Positions 50,424-57,496 of a stretch of DNA of 64,000 nucleotides are shown piece by piece. The DNA lies in contig NZ_CP029487.1 in NCBI RefSeq assembly GCF_002441855.2, forward strand, positions 992,001 through 1,056,000, written 5' to 3'. The stretch's first letter is position 1, and the number at the start of each line of letters is the position of its first letter. A model generated the notes under the pieces. It ran no database searches. It worked only from the letters and a program-made list of their open reading frames with translations, and had not been told where the DNA came from. The DNA comes from Eubacterium maltosivorans (lineage in GTDB: Bacteria; Bacillota; Clostridia; Eubacteriales; Eubacteriaceae). The translations under genes and the position numbers were made by a program.

Positions 50424-52259
50424 TTAACGGTTCAGAATCTCCATGAATTCCTCTCCTGTGATGGTTTCCTTTTCCAGCAGATAACGGGCCAGCTCGTGGA
50501 GTTTTTCCTGGTTATCCTTTAAGATACCAATGGCCTTCTCATGGGCGCTACCGATGATATCCATGACCTCCCGGTCCACACGGGCAGCGGTCTCAGCGGA
50601 GCAGGCCAGCGAGGTGTCGCCGCCCAGATACGGATTGTCCACTGTCTCCAGAGCCACCATGCCAAAATCCTTGCTCATGCCAAAGCGGGTCACCATGGCC
50701 CGCGCCAGACGCGTGGCCTGCTCAATGTCATTGGACGCGCCGGAGGTTACTGAGTTGAATATAATTTCCTCAGCCGCTCTGCCGCCTGTAAAGGTGGTGA
50801 TCTTATTATATATCTCATCCCGGCTCATGAGGTTGTGTTCACCCTCATCCACCTGCATGGTGTAGCCGAGGGCTCCAGAAGTACGCGGGATAATGGTAAT
50901 CTTGTGTACGGGCGCCGAGTCCGTCTGCTTTGCTGCCACCAGGGCATGCCCCACCTCATGGTAAGCCACGATTTCCTTTTCCTTGGGGGATATAGCCGCA
51001 TTTTTGCGCTGGTAGCCCGCAATGACAACCTCAACACTTTCCTCAAGGTCATTCTGCTTCACCATGTTGCGTCCGCACCGCACTGCCCGGAGAGCCGCCT
51101 CATTGATGATATTGGCCAGATCCGCGCCGGAGGCCCCGGCAGTGGCCCGGGCTATGGCGTTATAGTCAATATTATGATCCATCTTGACATCCTGAGAATG
51201 AACCTTCAAAATCGCTTCACGGCCATTGAGATCAGGCAGCTCAACCGGAATTCTCCGGTCAAAACGGCCCGGGCGCAGCAGCGCCTGGTCAAGGGTTTCC
51301 GGGCGGTTGGTAGCTGCCAGGATAACCACGCCTTTTTTGCCGTCAAAGCCATCCATCTCCGACAGCAGCTGGTTAAGGGTCTGCTCACGCTCGTCATTTC
51401 CGGTAAAGCCTTTGCTGTCACGCTTCTTTCCAATGGTGTCAATCTCGTCAATAAAGACAATACACGGCGCCTTATCGGTAGCCTGCTTAAACAGGTCGCG
51501 AACTTTGGCCGCACCCATACCCACAAACATTTCCACAAATTCTGAGCCCGAAATCGAAAAGAACGGGACCTTGGCCTCCCCGGCGACAGCTCTTGCCAGA
51601 AGTGTTTTACCCGTTCCCGGAGGGCCCACAAGCAGGGCGCCCTTTGGCAGGTTCGCGCCGATGTCGGCATATTTTTTAGGATTGTGCAGAAAATCGACAA
51701 TCTCTGTCAGGGCCTCCTTGGCCTCATCCTGGCCGGCCACATCCTTAAAGGTTTTGCCCGTTTCGGCCTCGACGTATATTTTCGCGTTACTCTTGCCAAA
51801 GGTCATGGCATTGCCGCCCATTTTTTTCTGAAGCCTGTTGCCCATGAGCTGTCCGATTCCAAAGATCAGCAGGAAGGGCAGAATCCATGTGAGCAGGAAG
51901 CTGATAATGGGGGATGTCCTCTGCTGTGCAATCTGGGTAAAGGAAATTTTGCCCTGGTCGTTGGTGCCCTTGGCGGCAGACAAACGGTTGACCAGGTCCG
52001 GATCGTCCATTTTACCAGTGCTGTAAATCGTCTCCTTACCGCTGCCGTCCTTTGTCTTATACACAATTTCATCGTTATTTATTTCAACCGCATCGATGGT
52101 TCCACTGTCGATGGCAGATAAAAAGGTTCCGTAATCAACCTCGGTTACCTGCTCCTTCATCAGCGATGGGAATACCAGCGCATTGAGAAGCATGATGATA
52201 ACCAGTCCGATCAGATAATAAAATATAAGGGGTTTTCTGGGGGGGTTTTTCTGTTCCAT
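50424..52259 (-). CDS. ftsH: ATP-dependent zinc metalloprotease FtsH
   Basis: 611 residues from the ATG at 52259 (AAAGGAG 7 nt upstream; an upstream in-frame ATG at 52292 lacks an RBS). Membrane segments at about 11-31 and 117-137 flank the extracellular domain. AAA module: Walker A GPPGTGKT 212-219, Walker B FIDEID near 269-274, and the second region of homology around [19 protein letters not shown]. Protease HEVGH at 434-438. It degrades membrane and some soluble proteins as a hexamer. Its promoter overlaps that of a divergent tetR gene. Confidence 0.95.
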   Translation of the reverse strand: MEQKNPPRKPLIFYYLIGLVIIMLLNALVFPSLMKEQVTEVDYGTFLSAIDSGTIDAVEINNDEIVYKTKDGSGKETIYSTGKMDDPDLVNRLSAAKGTNDQGKISFTQIAQQRTSPIISFLLTWILPFLLIFGIGQLMGNRLQKKMGGNAMTFGKSNAKIYVEAETGKTFKDVAGQDEAKEALTEIVDFLHNPKKYADIGANLPKGALLVGPPGTGKTLLARAVAGEAKVPFFSISGSEFVEMFVGMGAAKVRDLFKQATDKAPCIVFIDEIDTIGKKRDSKGFTGNDEREQTLNQLLSEMDGFDGKKGVVILAATNRPETLDQALLRPGRFDRRIPVELPDLNGREAILKVHSQDVKMDHNIDYNAIARATAGASGADLANIINEAALRAVRCGRNMVKQNDLEESVEVVIAGYQRKNAAISPKEKEIVAYHEVGHALVAAKQTDSAPVHKITIIPRTSGALGYTMQVDEGEHNLMSRDEIYNKITTFTGGRAAEEIIFNSVTSGASNDIEQATRLARAMVTRFGMSKDFGMVALETVDNPYLGGDTSLACSAETAARVDREVMDIIGSAHEKAIGILKDNQEKLHELARYLLEKETITGEEFMEILNR

Positions 52260-52308
52260 TTTTTCTCCTTTGATTATTTTTAAACACTCCAATAAAATTA
52301 AACAAATG

Positions 52309-52338
52309 TTGATTTTTGTACGTTGGTTGTATTATAAT
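52309..52338 (+). promoter_or_regulatory. tetR promoter, overlapping the ftsH promoter
   Basis: TTGATT, 18-bp spacer, TATAAT at 52333-52338. It shares four bases of its -10 with the minus-strand promoter. Confidence 0.5.
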
Positions 52339-52359
52339 AAAGGAAATTACTTCTTTCAA
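52331..52359 (-). promoter_or_regulatory. ftsH promoter
   Basis: On the minus strand TTGAAA, exactly 17 bp, TATAAT. The -10 boxes of the two divergent promoters overlap, so polymerase can occupy only one at a time. Confidence 0.65.
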
Positions 52360-52448
52360 TAAACAATACATCGACTTTTGTCCAAAATTGAACATTTAAA
52401 GAAAATTTGTTTGATTTTATAAAATTCAACTTAAAAGGAGCTTAATCC

Positions 52449-53042
52449 ATAGGAAGTAAAGCAGAATACCGAAGCGCCATTCGTTCGCGCAAGCTTATAA
52501 AAACAGCTTTTATGGAGCTGGCTGCTGAAAAAGAGATTTCAAAAATTACGGTAAAGGACATTGCCGACAGGGCCGACATCAACCGGGGCACCTTTTACGC
52601 CCATTACCGTGACGTTTATGACGTCCTCGAGCAGATTGAGGATGAGGCCATCGAAAACCTCAGCCATTTTCTTGACAATCTGAACAATTCGGTTGAAAAC
52701 ATCGGAGATATGATGTACCCCATCGACTGTTATCTGAACAAGGATATTAAGCTCAGCCAGAGACTTCTCAACTCCAGAGAATCCGAAATGTTTTTTAAAA
52801 AGCTTCACAAGGTCTTTAAGGAAAAGCTTCTATCCAATGAAAGCTATACAAAAATATTTGAAGGCGATTCCCTGTCCCAGGAGATCTGCACCACCTTTAT
52901 CACCTACGGCTGCGCTGGTGTTCTCCAAAACTGTATGCAGCACCGGGACATCTACTCGCCGGAAACGGTCAATCATGCCCTTAACCAGTTTATCGAGGGC
53001 GGCATTCTGGCCTTTGGCCAAAACAAAAAGACGATGGCATAA
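52449..53042 (+). CDS. TetR family transcriptional regulator with probable ATA start
   Basis: 197 residues if translation starts at the ATA at 52449, which has AAAGGAG 8 nt upstream and an in-frame stop two codons before. From there to 52512 no ATG, GTG or TTG exists, yet the stretch encodes the expected TetR N-terminal helix (KAEYRSAIRSRKLIKTAFME). HTH: ISKITVKDIADRADINRGTF, then YAHYRDVYDVLEQIE. The C-terminal domain is of the type with CTTFITYGCAGVLQNCM. Starting at the ATG at 52512 would remove helix 1. It probably regulates itself and perhaps ftsH. Confidence 0.75.
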   Translation: MGSKAEYRSAIRSRKLIKTAFMELAAEKEISKITVKDIADRADINRGTFYAHYRDVYDVLEQIEDEAIENLSHFLDNLNNSVENIGDMMYPIDCYLNKDIKLSQRLLNSRESEMFFKKLHKVFKEKLLSNESYTKIFEGDSLSQEICTTFITYGCAGVLQNCMQHRDIYSPETVNHALNQFIEGGILAFGQNKKTMA

Positions 53043-53058
53043 AACCATCGCCTTTTTT
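53031..53058. terminator. Bidirectional terminator
   Basis: ACGATGG-CATAAAA-CCATCG with A and T runs, overlapping the tetR stop codon; between convergent genes. Confidence 0.75.
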
Positions 53059-53064
53059 ATTCGA

Positions 53065-53484
53065 TTAATGATGATGCCCGCAGCTATGGCCGTGCTGGCC
53101 GCAGCCCCCGTTTTCGTGATGGTGTCCACAGCCCTCGCCGTGGGCGTGGTCGTGATGGTCGCAGTGAACATTGGGGTTATAGTCCAGTGTGCCGTTCATA
53201 TAAGCCTGAACCGCCTGATCCGCATTGCCGGCTACGCCGCCTTTAAACAGAATACCCGCGTTCATCAGGGCATTCTGGGCTCCGCCGCCAATGCCGCCGC
53301 AGATTAACAAATCGACGGACTCGTCTTTTAAAAAGCCCGCCAGGCTCCCGTGTCCAACACCGTTGGTGTCCACGACCTGCGAGGCCAGAATCTGGTCTGC
53401 GTCGACATCATAAATCTTAAACTGGCTGGTATGCCCAAAATGCTGAAATACATGTCCATCTTCGTAAGTAACTGCAATTCTCAA
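53065..53484 (-). CDS. NifX/NifB-type iron-molybdenum cofactor domain protein with His-rich tail
   Basis: 139 residues from a TTG at 53484 (GAGGT upstream); an open frame to 53610 would overlap the DUF134 gene. The dinitrogenase Fe-Mo cofactor domain covers about 1-100: RIAVTYEDGHVFQHFGHTSQ, then LICGGIGGGAQNAL. The last 35 residues hold roughly 14 His and 5 Cys, likely to bind Ni, Co, Zn or Fe. Such proteins are common in anaerobes without nitrogenase. It lies 10 bp after DUF134, its usual partner. Confidence 0.82.
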   Translation of the reverse strand: MRIAVTYEDGHVFQHFGHTSQFKIYDVDADQILASQVVDTNGVGHGSLAGFLKDESVDLLICGGIGGGAQNALMNAGILFKGGVAGNADQAVQAYMNGTLDYNPNVHCDHHDHAHGEGCGHHHENGGCGQHGHSCGHHH

Positions 53485-53494
53485 TGTTAATACC

Positions 53495-53890
53495 TCATTC
53501 CTCTTTTTCGTTTTTTTTAGGACAGTGTCCCTTTTCCTGATGACAGCCACATTGTCTTTTGCCACATTGCCGCATTCTGCAGCCGCATTCCCGGTTGGTA
53601 CAGATATCATAGCTTCCGCCCTCTATTTTGAGCGTCGCGCCTGTAATCAGATGCTCCGCCAGCTTAGACCGGGCGCTGTTATAAATGCGCTGGGCCGTTG
53701 TCCGGGCCACTGCCATCTGTTCTGCACACTCTTCCTGATTAAGGCCGACATGGTCAATGAGCCGGACGGTCTCGTATTCCTCCAGCGTCATCACCACTGG
53801 CTCGGCCTGCTTTTCACACACGTCTGCACAGACAAATATTTTTCCCTCAGGCAGTCCGCATATCCGCCTGCGTTTCGTTGGCCTTGGCAT
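53495..53890 (-). CDS. DUF134 family protein
   Basis: 131 residues. MPRPTKRRRICGLP is the family start. A sigma-like helix-turn-helix follows (GLNQEECAEQMAVARTTAQR), then a Cys-rich tail (CTNRECGCRMRQCGKRQCGC) with about 8 Cys that may bind a metal or cluster. It probably senses metal or redox state and controls the NifX-like gene, but the function is not established. GGGAGG precedes the ATG. Confidence 0.85.
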   Translation of the reverse strand: MPRPTKRRRICGLPEGKIFVCADVCEKQAEPVVMTLEEYETVRLIDHVGLNQEECAEQMAVARTTAQRIYNSARSKLAEHLITGATLKIEGGSYDICTNRECGCRMRQCGKRQCGCHQEKGHCPKKNEKEE

Positions 53891-53972
53891 CTTTATTCCT
53901 CCCTCAGTGGTTCATCTGTCTTTATTATACCGTTATTATGGGCATATGTCAATAATCTTTTAAATCAGCCTT

Positions 53973-55499
53973 TTATTCCGCGGCCTTCCAATCCATTTTC
54001 CAAAGCGCAGACGCCCTCTCATATTCCAGACTGTAGCCGTAAAAACGTGCTTCTGCCAGATAAGAGGCGTACTCAGCGTGATGGTAAGCCTCGATGCGTT
54101 CTCTGGCCTCGGTATCCTCAGTCTGCTCATAAAAGGCCTTTACCGGCTCAATCGCCGCTGGGCCGCAGGCCGCCAGGGTAGCCATATCCAGCTCCTGGAG
54201 CTGGCCCTTTTCGTAAGCTGAAAGGTTGTAGGAAACGATCATCCTGTCCATATTCGTATAACTGAGCAGCACGACCATGACCCCTGCCACCATCGCACAG
54301 GTCTTCATAACTGCAAAGTCCCTGAACTGGCGAATGATCAGCACAATAAAGAACAGGGCCAGCAGAAGCATAAACCAGCTGGTAAAAACCCGGAGCTGTG
54401 TCATACCAAACCGCTCGATGTATAAAAACATTTTGCTGAGCGCTGTGGCGATGAGCAGCAATGTAAGGATAGACAGCGTTACATTCAGGCCCTTGAGCAG
54501 TATGCGGGCAGTCTTTTGAGCCTCTCTTAAAAAAAGCTGCCCTGCCCCCATTACCAAAAGATTGATGACTGAAACCTGGCACAGCTCAAAAAAACCGCGT
54601 CTGGCATACTCGGCTGCGGTTATGCCTCCACCCGGCAGGCTTCCCCAAAAAGCTGAGAAATAATAGCCACCCTGGGCGGCAAAGAACATAAAATAGGCCA
54701 GGCACAAAAGGCCAAGAACTGTGCAGCCTGTGACCGCCGGCAGCTTTTTCACCTTTTGCTTCCCTGTTTCCAGAGCCGCAGCATCAAATGCTGTTTTTTC
54801 TTTTTTGCACGCGCCGTAAAACAGCCCAAAGAAATAAGCTGACAAAACCAGTGCCAACGCGAGCCTCAAAACCTCCAGCAGCATTTGAGGTACGTTAAAA
54901 AACAAGCGCCCGATCATTGCCTGAAAAGCCGCGTCAGCCTCAACCAGCAGATAAAGCACCACCAAAAGAACCGGTACGCCAATGACAAGCCCTAACAAAA
55001 CAGCCTTCAGGACATGACCTGCGCTGCTTCCGCTGCCCATTTTTTTAAAAACATGCCATTCCCTCGTATAATTAAAGAGCGGCAGCACCAGAAATGCATT
55101 AAACAGATCGGACAGGAAGAAGCGCCCACTGCCGGTTCTCGCGCCAGCGGCGCTCATTACCCAATAGGCCAGCATGGCAAAAAGGACTGGAAGCATCAGC
55201 ACGCTTAAGCGTTGGTTGATAAAAAGCGTATAGCTAGCTCCCAAAGCCAATGCCATCACAAGCCAATAAAGCCCTTCCCCTGTAAAAACGAGCCCCTTTT
55301 TATTAAAATACAGGATGCCCGCCAAGGCAAACACTACTGTGAACAGCGTTACGGTCATTCCTAAAAATCCTTGGTAACCCGGAATAAAGCAGCGTACAAA
55401 AAGATAGGCCATGAACAGCGACATTGACGCCAAAAGTTTTTCGTCAACAGACACTTGCTGCGTTTCCTGGCTTTTCAGATAAATTGTATTTTCTTTCAC
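53973..55499 (-). CDS. DUF4173 multi-pass membrane protein
   Basis: 508 residues with about 11 hydrophobic segments in residues 30-420 and a soluble C-terminal part of about 80 residues (DTEARERIEAYHHAEYASYL). It is of the DUF4153/DUF4173 type, with unknown function. GTG start with AGGAGGA 7 nt upstream. It has its own promoter (55576-55604) downstream of an XRE/DUF2975 pair, its common neighbours. Confidence 0.75.
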   Translation of the reverse strand: MKENTIYLKSQETQQVSVDEKLLASMSLFMAYLFVRCFIPGYQGFLGMTVTLFTVVFALAGILYFNKKGLVFTGEGLYWLVMALALGASYTLFINQRLSVLMLPVLFAMLAYWVMSAAGARTGSGRFFLSDLFNAFLVLPLFNYTREWHVFKKMGSGSSAGHVLKAVLLGLVIGVPVLLVVLYLLVEADAAFQAMIGRLFFNVPQMLLEVLRLALALVLSAYFFGLFYGACKKEKTAFDAAALETGKQKVKKLPAVTGCTVLGLLCLAYFMFFAAQGGYYFSAFWGSLPGGGITAAEYARRGFFELCQVSVINLLVMGAGQLFLREAQKTARILLKGLNVTLSILTLLLIATALSKMFLYIERFGMTQLRVFTSWFMLLLALFFIVLIIRQFRDFAVMKTCAMVAGVMVVLLSYTNMDRMIVSYNLSAYEKGQLQELDMATLAACGPAAIEPVKAFYEQTEDTEARERIEAYHHAEYASYLAEARFYGYSLEYERASALWKMDWKAAE

Positions 55500-55575
55500 T
55501 GTAAGTCCTCCTGTGCAGAAGCTGCATGCACGCTTTGAGCTCTTAATTTCTCAAAACACTTCTTACATTGAGGAC

Positions 55576-55604
55576 AGTATAACATGATATTTTCTGTTTT
55601 TCAA
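55576..55604 (-). promoter_or_regulatory. Promoter of the DUF4173 gene
   Basis: On the minus strand TTGAAA, 17 bp, TATACT with an extended TG. The transcript starts about 70 bp before the GTG. Confidence 0.65.
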
Positions 55605-55628
55605 GTAGTTTTTATTGTTTTTCGATAA

Positions 55629-55642
55629 TTATCAATTGATAA
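55629..55642. promoter_or_regulatory. Palindrome, possible XRE operator
   Basis: TTATCAATTGATAA, a perfect 14-bp palindrome about 25 bp upstream of the -35. The DUF2975 promoter also carries TTGATAAAC, so both may be bound by the XRE protein encoded between them. Confidence 0.4.
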
Positions 55643-55649
55643 ACATCAA

Positions 55650-55684
55650 AAAAGAACGACCGTCTGTTTCGGACGGTCGTCCTT
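55650..55684 (-). terminator. REP-like palindrome, copy 8, acting as the XRE gene terminator
   Basis: ACGACCGTC-TGTTTCG-GACGGTCGT with a T-run on the minus strand; the loop differs slightly from the other copies. It follows the XRE stop directly. Confidence 0.8.
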
Positions 55685-55685
55685 T

Positions 55686-55913
55686 TTAATCACTGCTACC
55701 CATCTCTTCATCAGGTATGTACTCAAGAATATCTCCCGGCTGGCAGTCCAGCGCCCTGCACAGGGCATAAAGCGTTGTAAAGCGCACTGCCTTGGCTTTA
55801 TTGTTTTTAAGAATCGACAAATTAGCAGGGGTAATGCCAATTTTTTCTGCCAGTGTACCGGCTGACATTTTACGCTTTGCCATCATAACATCAATATTAA
55901 CAACAATCGGCAT
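55686..55913 (-). CDS. Small XRE regulator (YozG-like)
   Basis: 75 residues, nearly all helix-turn-helix: AKRKMSAGTLAEKIGITPAN, then LSILKNNKAKAVRFTTLYAL. It is a single-domain Cro/C1-type repressor of the class always found with DUF2975. It follows the DUF2975 gene by 11 bp. GGGGG precedes the ATG. It probably represses both flanking promoters. Confidence 0.85.
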   Translation of the reverse strand: MPIVVNIDVMMAKRKMSAGTLAEKIGITPANLSILKNNKAKAVRFTTLYALCRALDCQPGDILEYIPDEEMGSSD

Positions 55914-55924
55914 CTTTGTTCCCC

Positions 55925-56377
55925 CTAAATTGTGTAGTCATTCTCATCTTTTAAGACCACAGCCAGCTGAATCACGTTTTTTACCACCCGCAGGATTAGC
56001 CCGATAAAGGCTGCCGCTACAGCAAGCAAGAGCCACGGAAGATAGTAAAGCCCTGAAATCAGGCAGATCAATCCAGCCGCAATACAGCACCAGGAGATAA
56101 CCCGGAGGTGGCGGACATTTTCATCGTTAAAAACCTGGTCCAACCCAATGTTGTTTAAAAGCCGGTACAAATGGTATAAAAGCAGTGCCGCCGGGACGCA
56201 GCAGGCGTAAATGGTCATCAAAAAATAGGCGTAAAAAGCCTCCAGTCCCAGCTCTGAGTAAAAGGCCAGAAGGCTTCTTAACCAGAACGGCGCGCTGACA
56301 CCAAAGCCTATGAGCAGCGCCATAAAAAGCCTTACACACAGCTTGGACAACGCCAGGCTTTTTGTTTCATTCCACAT
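55925..56377 (-). CDS. DUF2975 membrane protein
   Basis: 150 residues with four hydrophobic segments (about 15-35, 45-70, 95-115, 120-140), typical of DUF2975. The function is unknown. It is cotranscribed with the XRE gene. GAGGAGG precedes the ATG. Confidence 0.8.
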   Translation of the reverse strand: MWNETKSLALSKLCVRLFMALLIGFGVSAPFWLRSLLAFYSELGLEAFYAYFLMTIYACCVPAALLLYHLYRLLNNIGLDQVFNDENVRHLRVISWCCIAAGLICLISGLYYLPWLLLAVAAAFIGLILRVVKNVIQLAVVLKDENDYTI

Positions 56378-56400
56378 AACAGAACCTCCTCTTTACCCTT

Positions 56401-56429
56401 AAGATACCATATTTTTTATTGTTTATCAA
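56401..56429 (-). promoter_or_regulatory. Promoter of the DUF2975-XRE operon
   Basis: On the minus strand TTGATA, 17 bp, TATCTT. It overlaps the end of the hydrolase gene at 56416. The -35 lies within TTATTGATAAACAATAA, an imperfect palindrome related to the one at 55629. Confidence 0.5.
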
Positions 56430-57420
56430 TAAATTCCTGCACTCTAAGCCCAGCGTTTTCCCGAATACAGAGCCAAAAAAGGCTATAATCGTATAAATGC
56501 AGATTTTGATGCCGTTTCATCTTCTCAGGCGCCGCATCCGGCAAATCTACCAGCAGCACCCCGGTTCTGGGCTCAATGGCAGCCGCCATTCCCTGAGGCA
56601 TCACACGGGTACAGTCCTCAATCCCACAGACCCTTTTTCCCAGTGATATTTTGAAAATGGTATCGTTCCAGACAAAGGGATTAACACACAGGGAGTCTCC
56701 CTTTTCAGCGGGCAGGTCCTCTGGCACAGTGCCGCGCTGATAGCTTCTCCAGCCCAGATAGCCACCGGTCATTTCCGGCGTATTGGCAAAGGGAAGGTGT
56801 CTGAATTGGCCATGGGGAATCTGAAAGCCCGGCAGATAGGCGCACACCAGCTGCCTCTGGAGGCTGGTGCCGTCGAAAAATTCTCTCAGCAGCCGAAGCC
56901 CGTGAAAGCTTCCCTGGCTGTGTCCTGCGATGATCACTGGCCGGCCGTTGTTTTCATGTTCAAGATAATAGCTGAAGGCATTGCGAATATCCGAGTAGGC
57001 CATATCGAAGGCGGCCTGAACCGCGTCTGAGGGCTTTAGAAAAAAAGTTTTCACATGGGCCTGGCGGTACCTCGGCGCAAAAACTCTGGCGCATCGGTTA
57101 AACACACTGGCCTGCATCCGGATCGTTCCCCGGTCGGTAAAGGCGTTAAGGGCTGTGTCGTCAGTATCGCTGTTCCACGGTTCATCGTTGGCTCTGGCCC
57201 TCATCCGGTTCATCTCTGTCCGGTCAAGCATAATACTGCACCGGCCATGCTTCTGGCATAGATAGGTCGTTGGATGAATAAAGAAAACATCCGCCGCTTT
57301 ATTGAAGTCTTCCTCCGGCAGAAAAGAAGGGACAAGGTCACTGGGAGAGGGCTTGTGAGGCGAAGACGCCCAGCTTTTCAATTGTTTGTAATCTGGTGCT
57401 TTAATACTGCTCAGTTTCAT
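56416..57420 (-). CDS. DUF3089 alpha/beta hydrolase
   Basis: 334 residues. ADVFFIHPTTYLCQKHGR near residue 45 and MNRMRARANDEPWNSDTDDT are DUF3089 signatures. The nucleophile elbow is IIAGHSQGSFHGLRLL near residue 172. There is no signal peptide. The family is a lipase-like hydrolase group of unknown substrate. GGAG precedes the ATG. It is a single gene. Confidence 0.82.
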   Translation of the reverse strand: MKLSSIKAPDYKQLKSWASSPHKPSPSDLVPSFLPEEDFNKAADVFFIHPTTYLCQKHGRCSIMLDRTEMNRMRARANDEPWNSDTDDTALNAFTDRGTIRMQASVFNRCARVFAPRYRQAHVKTFFLKPSDAVQAAFDMAYSDIRNAFSYYLEHENNGRPVIIAGHSQGSFHGLRLLREFFDGTSLQRQLVCAYLPGFQIPHGQFRHLPFANTPEMTGGYLGWRSYQRGTVPEDLPAEKGDSLCVNPFVWNDTIFKISLGKRVCGIEDCTRVMPQGMAAAIEPRTGVLLVDLPDAAPEKMKRHQNLHLYDYSLFWLCIRENAGLRVQEFIDKQ

Positions 57421-57461
57421 TGCTTATTTCTCCTTGCTGTTACAACAGTTGTACCCATTTT

Positions 57462-57490
57462 AAAAGGCCGGTAACCGCTCCGTTACCGGC
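57462..57490 (-). terminator. Terminator of the EIIC-EAL gene
   Basis: GCCGGTAAC and GTTACCGGC arms, with a short T-run on the minus strand. It partly precedes and partly follows 57480, just after the stop at 57497. Confidence 0.65.
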
Positions 57491-57496
57491 GGCATT

